A stretch of DNA of 64,000 nt from positions 186,001 to 250,000 of the forward strand of contig NZ_JAGIAS010000006.1 in assembly GCF_017744695.1 (NCBI RefSeq), read 5' to 3'. A model generated the notes under the pieces. That model was not told the DNA's origin and ran no database searches. It saw nothing but the letters and a program-made list of their open reading frames with translations. This DNA comes from Dyadobacter sp. (GTDB taxonomy: Bacteria > Bacteroidota > Bacteroidia > Cytophagales > Spirosomataceae). The first letter of the stretch is position 1, and every line of letters begins with the position of its first letter. Below are positions 16,311 through 24,004 of this stretch, piece by piece. The position numbers and the translations under genes are program-made.

Positions 16311-16340
16311 CAGAGAGTCCGTCGGGCTCTCTGTTTTTTT
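16311..16340 (+). terminator. Terminator after gpmI
   Basis: CAGAGAGTCC (16311-16320) pairs with GGGCTCTCTG (16324-16333) through a three-base loop with one G-U pair, followed by seven T. Confidence 0.85.
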
Positions 16341-16357
16341 AGCCACATCTTCAACCC

Positions 16358-16933
16358 ATGCATTACCGCTTCCCTACCATCGTTGCAACAGTTCTGTTCT
16401 TTTCATTGGTTTCCTGTCGACAAGAAGAGACCCGCGACGACGCCCCCAAGGCCTATTACGATTTAAAAGGTTTCATTGAAAATCAGATCGTGTATTTGAA
16501 TGAAAAGAAGCCGGAAGTGAGCAAGACGGCGATTTTGGGAAGCAAACGCGAAACTTCAAAAACGCGTGAAGTAGATTGGAAAAAGGAGCTCGAACTGTTT
16601 GTACAGGCCGATATTAACAAACCATCTTATCGCCAGAGTTACGAAATGGTCCAAAATGGCCCGTCGCATTATGAATACCGCATTAAGCCGGGCAATGACC
16701 TGCCCGTGGCATATCTGAAAATTGATACGGATTCTGTGTTAAAGCAGCCATTGCGTATTGAGGCGTTGATCCGCGCGTCAAATAAGGTCTACAACTCCGA
16801 AAAGAAAGTAGTGCTGAATGCCATGAAACGGAATAACCTCCTGGAAATAAACACCTACGATGTAACCGGTTACCAGAAGCTTATCTTCGTCGAGAGGAAA
16901 GTATTCAGCATTCACGGCGAAATAGGACTTTAA
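16358..16933 (+). CDS. Hypothetical lipoprotein
   Basis: A 191-residue protein of unknown family. The N-terminus MHYRFPTIVATVLFFSLVSC ends in a clear lipobox (LVSC), so it should be a lipid-anchored envelope protein. The rest is polar, with a long charged first part and a C-terminal half that looks beta-rich (EYRIKPGNDLPVAYLKIDTD). No motif suggests an enzyme. It sits between two terminators as a single-gene unit. Confidence 0.75.
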   Translation: MHYRFPTIVATVLFFSLVSCRQEETRDDAPKAYYDLKGFIENQIVYLNEKKPEVSKTAILGSKRETSKTREVDWKKELELFVQADINKPSYRQSYEMVQNGPSHYEYRIKPGNDLPVAYLKIDTDSVLKQPLRIEALIRASNKVYNSEKKVVLNAMKRNNLLEINTYDVTGYQKLIFVERKVFSIHGEIGL

Positions 16934-17013
16934 CAGGGCAATTGCATTATTTTCTATGTACCTCTACACCATATTTTGTGGTAACATTACCCAATTTTCC
17001 AACTGTAAATTTG

Positions 17014-17097
17014 AGATAGCCAGCGGTTTGTAGGAATTTTCTTAATTGAAAAATATCATTTTAAAAGAGCCAAATTCATGATAATGAGGCTCTTTTT
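17014..17097 (+). ncRNA. Small-RNA candidate in the 330-base gap before the coiled-coil gene
   Basis: The gap 16934-17263 has no convincing gene. It holds TAAATTTG (17006-17013), an exact TAnnTTTG -7 element, and about 50 bases later a strong terminator. A transcript from one to the other would be about 80 bases with no reading frame of note. The terminator could instead serve the upstream lipoprotein gene, in which case no RNA need exist. After 17098 only AT-rich leader sequence of the next gene is seen. Confidence 0.25.
17063..17097 (+). terminator. Terminator in the gap after the lipoprotein gene
   Basis: AAAAGAGCC (17063-17071) and GGCTCTTTT (17088-17096) form a perfect 9-bp stem with a 16-base loop; the right arm runs into a T-tract. 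It lies 130 bases past the lipoprotein stop codon. Confidence 0.8.
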
Positions 17098-17263
17098 TGC
17101 ATTTCAGGAGGATTTATGGATTTCGATCATATGGACTGTGTGAGTAGCCGGCATTGAGCGGCACAGAATTGTTTGATGTGAAGGCAGAACAACATGTAGA
17201 CCCGGATTTAATTTTTAACCTGTCTCCATGAGAAACTAAATCACACAAGTAAACTTAATATCA

Positions 17264-18217
17264 ATGCAACAAGAACAGAAAAATAAGCAGAGCATCGCCT
17301 GGGCAATGGTAGTTGTCCTTGGGCTTGCAACAGCCATGTTCGGCTACTTGTTCACAACTCAAAAACAAGAGTTGACCCAGCAAGAGTCAATGGTGGTCGA
17401 AAAGGCAAGAGAGTTGGCTGTAACCAAAACTAAACTGGATTCTATTTCGACTGTATTGGATGCGAAAATTGCGGAAGTTGAGAAATTGGGCGGGGACGTT
17501 ACTGAACTGACCAAAATGAAGGAGAAACTCGAAGCTGACAAGGTAGCATTCAGCCGCAGCAGAAGGGTTGAAACCAACAAATATCTCGGCAAAATTAAGG
17601 AATACGAAAAATTCCTGGCTGAGAAAGACGAGATGATCGCACAGCTGAAAGCTGAAAACGAGCAACTGGTAGCAAGCAATGATTCCCTGCACACACACGT
17701 GGGAACGCTTACAAGCGAGCGCGAGCGACTGGTACAACGGCAGGCTGAGCTAACCGACTCTGTGACTACTTTCACCGCGCAGAACAAAGAGTTGAGCGCG
17801 AAAGTGAGCAAAGCCGCTGCACTGAAAGCACAAAACCTGAAAGTATTGGCTGTGAACTCACGCGGTAAAACCAAAGACAAAGACGAGTACAAAGCCAGCC
17901 GTGTTGACAAGCTGAAACTGGTTTTCAACCTTCCGGAAAACGAGTTGACTGCTCAGGAGCCAAAAGATATTTATGTGCGTGTGTTGGATCCCGACGGAGC
18001 GGTTGTAGCTGACGATGCTACCGGCTCAGGTGAGTTTGAAATTGATGGCGCACCATCCAAATTTACAACCCGCGAGTCGATCGCTTATCAGAACAACAAC
18101 CAGAAAGTGGAGATGTTGTACGATAATGCCAACAAGTTCCGCCCAGGAAAATATAATGTGGAGCTGTATGCGGAAGGATACAAAATTGGTGGCGGTAATT
18201 TCACCATCAAGAAATAA
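17264..18217 (+). CDS. Membrane-anchored coiled-coil protein of unknown function
   Basis: A 317-residue protein. Residues 12-30 (AWAMVVVLGLATAMFGYLF) form one transmembrane helix. About residues 35-190 are a long coiled coil rich in Glu, Lys, Leu and Ala. The last 110 residues form a globular part (from KLVFNLPENELTAQEPKDIY) that looks beta-rich and ends KIGGGNFTIKK. Topology suggests a cytoplasmic N-terminus with the coil and globular domain in the periplasm. I do not recognise the family. A spacer role in the envelope is possible but unproven. Confidence 0.75.
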   Translation: MQQEQKNKQSIAWAMVVVLGLATAMFGYLFTTQKQELTQQESMVVEKARELAVTKTKLDSISTVLDAKIAEVEKLGGDVTELTKMKEKLEADKVAFSRSRRVETNKYLGKIKEYEKFLAEKDEMIAQLKAENEQLVASNDSLHTHVGTLTSERERLVQRQAELTDSVTTFTAQNKELSAKVSKAAALKAQNLKVLAVNSRGKTKDKDEYKASRVDKLKLVFNLPENELTAQEPKDIYVRVLDPDGAVVADDATGSGEFEIDGAPSKFTTRESIAYQNNNQKVEMLYDNANKFRPGKYNVELYAEGYKIGGGNFTIKK

Positions 18218-18245
18218 GATATAACTTCACACCATGCATAGCTAT

Positions 18246-18282
18246 AAGGCCGTTGATCATCGATCAACGGCCTTCCTTTTTT
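18246..18282 (+). terminator. Terminator after the coiled-coil gene
   Basis: AAGGCCGTTGATC (18246-18258) and GATCAACGGCCTT (18262-18274) form a perfect 13-bp stem with a three-base loop, followed by CC and six T. The T-tract touches the 3' end of the convergent ppk2 gene. Confidence 0.88.
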
Positions 18283-19174
18283 ACGGTTGTTTCGTCTGTT
18301 GGTTTATGATTTCGATGAAATGGCGCAGCTCCTCAGTTCGTTTCGGCCCTGATTCGGGATAGGTCATTTTCATCTTCTTCAATTCTTCGGCGACGATTTT
18401 AGCGACAGTAAGGCGCAAATTCTTTTTATCGTCAGCCGGGATTACGTACCAGGGGGCCTTTTTGGAGGCGGTGGCGTTAATCGCATCTTCGTAAGCCTGC
18501 ATGTATTCCGCCCATTGGTCTCGCACTTTTACGTCCTGCTCCTCAAATTTCCAGTTTTTGGAAGGGTCTTCAATGCGTTCGATCAGTCGTTCGGCCTGTT
18601 CTTCTTTTGAAACATTCAGAAAAAACTTGATGACGCGGATACCGTTGCGGTAAAGGTACTTTTCGAGATTACGGATGTCGGAATAGCGATGTTTCCAGAC
18701 TTTATCCAAATCCGCCGTCAATTCCTCGGGAAGGCGCTGTGATTGCGTCAGGATTTCGGGTTGTACTTTCACGACCAGCACTTCTTCATAATAACTACGG
18801 TTAAAGATCGTGATTGTGCCGCGCTGAGGCAGCACCAGGTTGGTCCGCCAGAGAAAATCGTGGCCCAGTTCCGTTTCGGTAGGCCGTTTGAAAGAATGGA
18901 TCTTAACACCCACCGGGTTTACGCCCGACAGAACGTGCTTGATGGTACCGTCTTTCCCAGCCGCATCCATAGCCTGAAAAATCACCAGAAGGCCATACCG
19001 GTTGTGCGCGTACATCATGCTTTGCAGTTCATCCAGCTCCTTCGCCGATTCCTCCTGCATCGCTTCATATTCGGCCTTGTCGGCATAAATATCCTTGAAA
19101 CGTGTTTTGGCCTTACTGATGTCAAATTTTTTGCTACCGTCGTAGCGATAATCATCCGAATTGAAGTCCGACAT
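18281..19174 (-). CDS. ppk2: Polyphosphate kinase 2 family protein
   Basis: A 297-residue PPK2-family phosphotransferase, which moves phosphate between polyphosphate and nucleotides. The Walker A region is FQAMDAAGKDGTIKHVLSG, Walker B is TIFNRSYYEEVLVVKV, and the lid region is FFLNVSKEEQAERLIERIED. ATG 19174 (MSDFNSDDYRYDG) was chosen over an upstream ATG that would add 24 residues overlapping the preceding gene. It lies 31 bases after rdgB on the same strand. Which nucleotide it prefers cannot be read from the sequence. Confidence 0.9.
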   Translation of the reverse strand: MSDFNSDDYRYDGSKKFDISKAKTRFKDIYADKAEYEAMQEESAKELDELQSMMYAHNRYGLLVIFQAMDAAGKDGTIKHVLSGVNPVGVKIHSFKRPTETELGHDFLWRTNLVLPQRGTITIFNRSYYEEVLVVKVQPEILTQSQRLPEELTADLDKVWKHRYSDIRNLEKYLYRNGIRVIKFFLNVSKEEQAERLIERIEDPSKNWKFEEQDVKVRDQWAEYMQAYEDAINATASKKAPWYVIPADDKKNLRLTVAKIVAEELKKMKMTYPESGPKRTEELRHFIEIINQQTKQP

Positions 19175-19205
19175 GTCCGTACGATTTAATGTGAATTTAA
19201 AAAGC

Positions 19206-19781
19206 TCAGTGGTGATCGAGGAAATCGACCAGGGCTGCAAATGCAATGGAGCGATGGCTTATCTGTGATTTCTCGGCCAGGGTCATTTCTGCAAAGGTCC
19301 GGTTTTGTCCTTCCGGCACAAATACCGGGTCATAACCAAAGCCGCCGGTACCGCGTTTCTCATCGATAATCGTCCCGTGGGCACGGCCTTCGAATGCATA
19401 ATAGTCATTTCCTAAACTCAGTGAAATCACGGTGAGAAAGTAGGCGTTACGATCCGTTTCACCTGAAAGGTTCTTTAATAGCAGACTGATATTATCATCA
19501 TGGCTGCGTTGCGGACCCGCATAATAGGCTGAATGCACCCCTGGCTCTCCATTCAGCGAAGGAACTACCAGACCGCTGTCGTCCGCGAAACAGTCGATGC
19601 CGTATTTTTCACGTATGTAGCTGGATTTGGCCTTTGCATTCTCCTGGATTGTTTCAAAAGGTTCCGGTATTTCTTCGAAACAGCCGATGTCCGCCAACGT
19701 CACGAGTTCGAACCTGTCGCCTAGCAAGGCCTGTATTTCTCTTAGCTTGTTTTGATTGTTTGTTGCAAAGCAAAGTCTCAT
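19206..19781 (-). CDS. rdgB: RdgB/HAM1 family non-canonical purine NTP pyrophosphatase
   Basis: A 191-residue enzyme that hydrolyses ITP, dITP and XTP to the monophosphates, keeping them out of DNA and RNA. Motifs: the N-terminal CFATNNQNKLREIQALLG, the catalytic region FADDSGLVVPSLNGEPGVHS, GTGGFGYDPVFVPEGQ and SHRSIAFAALVDFL. It is transcribed before ppk2, so the two nucleotide enzymes probably share a transcript. Confidence 0.95.
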   Translation of the reverse strand: MRLCFATNNQNKLREIQALLGDRFELVTLADIGCFEEIPEPFETIQENAKAKSSYIREKYGIDCFADDSGLVVPSLNGEPGVHSAYYAGPQRSHDDNISLLLKNLSGETDRNAYFLTVISLSLGNDYYAFEGRAHGTIIDEKRGTGGFGYDPVFVPEGQNRTFAEMTLAEKSQISHRSIAFAALVDFLDHH

Positions 19782-19836
19782 AGGTAAGTTGTGTTAATGG
19801 GATGCATTTTACGAAAAAATGGGAAGGGTTTAAATG

Positions 19837-19902
19837 CCACGAAGGCACGAATATTCACGAAAACCATTCGTGTCAATTCGTGCCTTCGCGGTCCGCTAGC
19901 GG
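19837..19902. repeat. Imperfect palindrome between rdgB and the FKBP gene
   Basis: Arms 19837-19861 and 19867-19891 are 25-base imperfect inverted copies around a five-base centre. They are built from CACGAA/TTCGTG and GAAGGCACGAA/TTCGTGCCTTC blocks. A second perfect palindrome CCGCTAGCGG (19893-19902) abuts it. The FKBP gene (minus strand) ends at 19926 and rdgB starts at 19781 on the same strand, so it lies within a possible transcript. CACGAAGGCACGAA-type repeats are frequent between genes in Bacteroidota. Confidence 0.65.
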
Positions 19903-19925
19903 TGGCAAAAATAAAATCTGAGTTC

Positions 19926-20837
19926 TTACTTAGCCGGAGCAGGAGTAGGAAGCGCAGGGGCAGCCGCAGGTTTTGCACCTTTGGTAAAATCGATGAGTTC
20001 CATTTCGAACTGCAATACCGAGTTGCCTGGGATGGGTCCGTAAGTCTCAGGTCCGTAGGCAAGGCCCGATGGAATCAGCAACAAGCCTTTTTCGCCTTTT
20101 TTCATCAGGGTAAGGCCTTCGTCCCAGCCCTGGATCACCATTCCGGCGCCTACTTGCAGGTCAAGTGGTTTGCCCTGGTTTTTAGAGCTGTCGAATTCTT
20201 TACCATCGAGGAATTTACCGGTGTAATGTACTTTCACATTGTCGCCGGCAGCAGGGCTTGCGCCTGTTCCTTCTGTTTGCGGTACATAAACAAGGCCGGA
20301 AGCGGTTTTTCTCGCTTTCGCTTTCAGGTTGTTTTTAACCAGATATTCGTCGATGATTTTCGCATCGATATCTTTTTGCTTTTTACCAGCCTCGGCTTGT
20401 TGCTTCTGGAATTCTTCGGAGCTGAGAACGCTTACTACTTTCACGGTAAAGCTCAGTTCGGAACCTTTTTTGATCATCGGAGGCATAGGCTGACCGATTT
20501 TCGCGAACAATGTATCCGCATTGACCAGAAATTTCGCACTGTCGCCGGTAGCAAGCATGGTGAGGCCTTCTTCAAAGCTGCCTTTGTAAGGAGGTGCCTG
20601 CAATACCATTTTCACGGGATTTTTCTCTTTATATGTATCGCGGAGTGTAGAGTCGGTACCATTCTTCAACACCAGGTGGAATGTCATGATATCCCCTAGT
20701 TTAGACTTTCTTGCATCGTCGTCGTGATCGAAAAGCGTGTATTTGAGGCCGCTTTCGGTAACCTGCTGGCGATGTTGATTGCAAGCGGCTGCGAGAATAG
20801 TTATGCCCATCGCATAACCGATTGTTTTTAAATTCAT
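19926..20837 (-). CDS. Two-domain FKBP-type peptidyl-prolyl isomerase lipoprotein
   Basis: A 303-residue envelope protein. The N-terminus (YAMGITILAAACNQHRQQ) carries a lipobox. Residues about 35-145 form a degenerate FKBP-like domain (EEGLTMLATGDSAKFLVNAD); residues about 185-285 form a full FKBP domain with VKVHYTGKFLDGKEFDSSK, then VIQGWDEGLTLMKKGEKGLL, IPSGLAYGP and NSVLQFEMELIDF. The second domain should be the active proline isomerase, helping proteins fold in the periplasm. The tail is Ala/Pro rich (PAAAPALPTPAPAK). Confidence 0.92.
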   Translation of the reverse strand: MNLKTIGYAMGITILAAACNQHRQQVTESGLKYTLFDHDDDARKSKLGDIMTFHLVLKNGTDSTLRDTYKEKNPVKMVLQAPPYKGSFEEGLTMLATGDSAKFLVNADTLFAKIGQPMPPMIKKGSELSFTVKVVSVLSSEEFQKQQAEAGKKQKDIDAKIIDEYLVKNNLKAKARKTASGLVYVPQTEGTGASPAAGDNVKVHYTGKFLDGKEFDSSKNQGKPLDLQVGAGMVIQGWDEGLTLMKKGEKGLLLIPSGLAYGPETYGPIPGNSVLQFEMELIDFTKGAKPAAAPALPTPAPAK

Positions 20838-20884
20838 TGGGACGTGTTAATTAGAAGATATTTTGGTGAATGTGGAATTTAAGT

Positions 20885-21919
20885 TTAGTCAACGCTTAAA
20901 AGTTCTTCCTGGTATGACGGAAGGATACTTAAAAATCTTGCAACTGTTTCATTTACTGATTGTTCGGATCTTCCTCCCGACGCATTCTTATGCCCGCCAC
21001 CGCTGAAATGCGTACTGGCAAGGTCGCGTACCGAGAATGAGCCCACCGAGCGGAACGAGATCTTGACCTCACCTTTGCGTTCGATGAACATAGCCGACAT
21101 TACGACATTTTCGACCTGCAAACCATAGTTTACGATCCCTTCCGTTTCGCCCGACGCCGAATTGAATTTTTGCAATTCCGCTTCGGTGAGGACCATATAT
21201 GCCGTGCGGAATTCAGGAAGCACGGTGAGTTTGTTGCAAAGCACATAACCCAGGAATTGCAGGCGCGAAAGCGGCGCATTATCGTAGATCAGCCGGTGCA
21301 CACGGCTCGAATCGAAACCTGTGCGCATCAGATCGGCTACTGCGAGGTGCACGGCAGGCGTTACATTCCCGTGCCGGAACGAGCCGGTATCGGTCATTAT
21401 GCCCGCATAAAGGCATTCGGCCATTGGAATGTCGAAGATTTGGTCAGCGGGAAGGCCGCCTTCCATTTCTTTTACCAGCTCATATACGAGCTGCGCCGTA
21501 GCGGCTGCGGTGGTATCCCAAACCATCCATTTCGCAAAATGTTCCGGTTCGAGGTGATGGTCGATCATCATTTTGGGCGCTGCTGCGTCTTGCACCACCT
21601 TACCGAGATCTTTCAACCGCGATAAGGCCGAAAAGTCGAGGCAGCAGATCAGCGTCGCCTGCTCGATTTTTTTCTTGCATTTACCCTGCTCCGAAGCCTT
21701 TTCGTACACGAGCACATGCTCCATACCCGAAAGCCAGCGCAGGTTCGCGGCATAGTCCGTAGGGCTTATAACCGTCACTTCATGTCCTTTTTTGAGCAAA
21801 TAACTGGCCCAGCCCAGAGATGAACCCAATGCATCCGCATCCGGGTCGCGGTGCGTTGTGATAACAATTTTTTGGGGTTGGGATAAAAAAGAGCGAAGCT
21901 CTTCAATGATTTGATTCAC
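20885..21919 (-). CDS. nrnA: DHH-family phosphoesterase, NrnA-type nanoRNase/pAp phosphatase
   Basis: A 344-residue bifunctional oligoribonuclease and 3'-phosphoadenosine-5'-phosphate phosphatase. The DHH metal motifs are visible: THRDPDADALGSSLGWASYL, CCLDFSALSRL and MIDHHLEPEHF, with the DHHA1 substrate motif SGGGHKNASGGRS near the C-terminus. It degrades the last nucleotides of mRNA decay in bacteria without Orn. It has a promoter-like element 45 bases upstream and is divergent from ndk. Confidence 0.93.
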   Translation of the reverse strand: MNQIIEELRSFLSQPQKIVITTHRDPDADALGSSLGWASYLLKKGHEVTVISPTDYAANLRWLSGMEHVLVYEKASEQGKCKKKIEQATLICCLDFSALSRLKDLGKVVQDAAAPKMMIDHHLEPEHFAKWMVWDTTAAATAQLVYELVKEMEGGLPADQIFDIPMAECLYAGIMTDTGSFRHGNVTPAVHLAVADLMRTGFDSSRVHRLIYDNAPLSRLQFLGYVLCNKLTVLPEFRTAYMVLTEAELQKFNSASGETEGIVNYGLQVENVVMSAMFIERKGEVKISFRSVGSFSVRDLASTHFSGGGHKNASGGRSEQSVNETVARFLSILPSYQEELLSVD

Positions 21920-21964
21920 AGTGCCTTAGTTCAAAAGAGGTATTTCCTGTTTGCTTAGAGCCCA

Positions 21965-21972
21965 CAAAATTA
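21965..21972 (-). promoter_or_regulatory. Candidate nrnA promoter (-7 element)
   Basis: On the minus strand these bases read TAATTTTG, an exact TAnnTTTG match followed by T. The nrnA ATG is 45 bases downstream. The -33 region shows no clear TTTG at the expected spacing. The remaining 150 bases to ndk show no other clear element. Confidence 0.4.
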
Positions 21973-22124
21973 ACAAAACTGTTGGGATTTGCTTCATGAT
22001 AGGCGGTAAAGGCTGGCAATCAGGCAGTGATTTAATATTAGGAGGGCGTTTACGGACGAAAGGTTCGGTATTTTAAAACGAAATATAGTAGCTTGCAGTC
22101 AGTATCAATAATAGCCAAGTACGT

Positions 22125-22544
22125 ATGCCAACGAATAAGACATTTACCATGATCAAGCCTGATGCTGTACGGGATGGTCATTCAGGTTCAATCATCAAAA
22201 TGATCGAAGCAGCAGGATTCCGGATTGTGGCCCTGAAAAAAACACTCCTTACTCCCGAGCGTGCCGGAGAGTTTTACGCGGTGCACAAGGAACGTCCTTT
22301 CTATCATGATCTTTGCAAGTATATGTCATCCGGCGCGATTGTTCCGATGATCCTGGAAAAGGAGAATGCAGTGGCGGACTTCCGCACGCTGATCGGCGCT
22401 ACCAACCCTGCCAATGCGGAAGAAGGCACGATCCGTAAATTGTATGCCAAATCAATCGAGGCGAATGCGATCCACGGATCGGATTCCGACGAAAACGCAG
22501 AAATCGAAGGGAACTTCTTCTTCTCACATGTAGAGCAGTTCTGA
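22125..22544 (+). CDS. ndk: Nucleoside-diphosphate kinase
   Basis: A 139-residue enzyme that balances nucleoside triphosphate pools by ping-pong phosphotransfer. It starts KTFTMIKPDAVRDGHSGSII, with the nucleotide-binding Lys, and has the phospho-accepting His in ANAIHGSDSDENAEIEGNFF. RTLIGATNPANAEEGTIRK is also standard. Length is typical. It is a single-gene unit with a strong terminator. Confidence 0.97.
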   Translation: MPTNKTFTMIKPDAVRDGHSGSIIKMIEAAGFRIVALKKTLLTPERAGEFYAVHKERPFYHDLCKYMSSGAIVPMILEKENAVADFRTLIGATNPANAEEGTIRKLYAKSIEANAIHGSDSDENAEIEGNFFFSHVEQF

Positions 22545-22563
22545 GAAGAGTATCATATTAAAA

Positions 22564-22606
22564 TGGAAAACCCCGGAGTTTTTGAAGCTTCGGGGTTTTC
22601 CATTTT
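22564..22606. terminator. Bidirectional terminator between ndk and the fasciclin gene
   Basis: TGGAAAACCCCG (22564-22575) and CGGGGTTTTCCA (22591-22602) form a perfect 12-bp stem flanked by an A-tract and a T-tract, serving ndk and the convergent gene that ends at 22622. Confidence 0.85.
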
Positions 22607-22621
22607 ATAACACCTTCATTG

Positions 22622-23131
22622 CTATTTCACTCTCACGTATACGCTGTCGATTACCTGAATGAGACCATTAGCGGCTACGACATTCCTTTTGGTGATCTCG
22701 GAGTTGTTTACAGTCACCACCTTGTCTTGTTTGACAAATTTGATTTTTTTCCCGACGGCGGCAGTCTTTAAACTGTCTGCCGGAAGGTCGTTGTCCACAT
22801 TGTATATGCCCTGGATAATGAGAGAATTTAAAAAAGGCAGTGCCGCGTTTTTAGAAATCGCTGCCGAACTAGCAATGTTTGCTTTCTGAAAAGCAGCATT
22901 GTCAGGCAGGAAAAAAGTCGCGTCTTGTGTTCTAAACGCATCTGGTGATCCACCATTATCCAGGATTTCTTTGAGTATACTGAACTCTGGATTTTCATGG
23001 ATAATATCCGTCACGGTACGTTGCCCTACGAGATCGCCTTTGTCTTCCTTACACGAGATCAAAATCGTTGAAAATAGCCCTGCTGCCAAAAAAAATGTCG
23101 CCCAACGCCCTCCAAAACGGTTTTTTTTCAT
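22622..23131 (-). CDS. Fasciclin-domain lipoprotein
   Basis: A 169-residue protein from ATG 23131 (MKKNRFGGRWATFFLAAGLF, then the lipobox LISC). A longer version would add 22 residues before the signal peptide. Residues about 35-165 match the fasciclin/FAS1 fold: TVTDIIHENPEFSILKEILD, then ATFFLPDNAAFQKANI and a C-terminal NVVAANGLIQVIDSVYV. FAS1 proteins usually mediate adhesion or surface contact. It is a single gene, divergent from the DUF1080 gene. Confidence 0.85.
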   Translation of the reverse strand: MKKNRFGGRWATFFLAAGLFSTILISCKEDKGDLVGQRTVTDIIHENPEFSILKEILDNGGSPDAFRTQDATFFLPDNAAFQKANIASSAAISKNAALPFLNSLIIQGIYNVDNDLPADSLKTAAVGKKIKFVKQDKVVTVNNSEITKRNVVAANGLIQVIDSVYVRVK

Positions 23132-23226
23132 AGCTTTCCAAGTGGTTAATTTTCGTAAAACTAATGCAAAATCTAGTTTGGTAGAATTTGTAACCATAAA
23201 TTTTTAATCCTAATCCTATAACCACC

Positions 23227-23862
23227 ATGTTAAAATTGAGACGATTGATCGTCGCCGGAGCAGCTGTGCTGATGCTTAATTCGGCGTTTTTTGCGCTGAA
23301 AGGCCCTTCCACCGATCCATTGAAAAAGCCAATCAAATTATTCAACGGAAAAGACCTCAAAGGCTGGACCGTGCACGGTACCGAGAAATGGTACGTCGAA
23401 GGCGGTGAGCTGATTTGCGAAAGCGGCCCCGACAAGAAGTACGGCTACCTCACCACTGACAAGTTTTACAAGAACTTCGACCTTACCCTCAAATTCAAGC
23501 AGGAAGCGAATGGTAACAGCGGGGTATTCTTCCGCTCGACGGTAACCGGTACCAAAGTTTCGGGCTGGCAGGTCGAAGTGGCGCCGCCAAACCACGATAC
23601 CGGCGGTATTTACGAGTCATACGGTCGCAACTGGCTCGTGCAGATTCCGGAAGAGAAAGAAGGCTTCCTGAAAATGGGTGAATGGAATACGCTGCGTATC
23701 CGCGCGGAAGGCGACCGCACGCAAACCTGGCTCAACGGTCACGAAATGGTAGACCTTACCGACGCTAAAATCGGTGCGGGTGAAGGTTCGATTGCATTGC
23801 AGATCCACGACGGCGGCGGCATTAAAGTGCGCTGGAAGGATATCCTGTTGGAAGAGCTCTAA
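23227..23862 (+). CDS. Secreted DUF1080 (3-keto-disaccharide hydrolase-like) protein
   Basis: A 211-residue protein with an N-terminal signal sequence (LIVAGAAVLMLNSAFFALKG). The lectin-like jelly-roll domain is DUF1080: FNGKDLKGWTVHGTEKWYVE, then YKNFDLTLKFKQEANGNSGV, GWQVEVAPPNHDTGGIYE and IALQIHDGGGIKVRWKDILL. Characterised members act on 3-keto-glycosides. A secreted Gfo/Idh oxidoreductase far downstream (58992) could make such substrates, but the link is inference. A long inverted repeat follows the gene. Confidence 0.9.
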   Translation: MLKLRRLIVAGAAVLMLNSAFFALKGPSTDPLKKPIKLFNGKDLKGWTVHGTEKWYVEGGELICESGPDKKYGYLTTDKFYKNFDLTLKFKQEANGNSGVFFRSTVTGTKVSGWQVEVAPPNHDTGGIYESYGRNWLVQIPEEKEGFLKMGEWNTLRIRAEGDRTQTWLNGHEMVDLTDAKIGAGEGSIALQIHDGGGIKVRWKDILLEEL

Positions 23863-23941
23863 CCCGGCGGTTTTTCATTCGGTCAGCGGGCAAATTCATC
23901 CGCCCGAAACCGGCACTTCGTCGGAAATCACTTACTAAACG

Positions 23942-24004
23942 GCTTCATGGCCAATAGATTTGTGTCAGCAGTTACACATAATCTATTAGCCATGAAGCTT
24001 TTTT
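23942..24004 (+). terminator. Long inverted repeat: terminator of DUF1080 gene that covers the next gene's start codon
   Basis: Arms 23942-23965 and 23974-23998 are inverted copies with one mismatch and one bulge around an eight-base loop, followed by a T-tract. It looks like an intrinsic terminator, but the ATG of the TonB receptor gene (23992) lies in the right arm and the T-tract is its codons 3-5. The same hairpin could therefore hide the receptor's start codon. Confidence 0.75.

Noticed and set aside
17116..17157. 13-codon open frame preceded by AGGAGGA
   Set aside because: Too short to support, and purine-rich ribosome sites are a weak guide in Bacteroidota.
19791..20699. 302-residue open frame on the plus strand opposite the FKBP gene
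   Set aside because: It is the antisense shadow of a clear two-domain FKBP lipoprotein, has an aromatic-rich composition typical of shadows and no recognisable domain.
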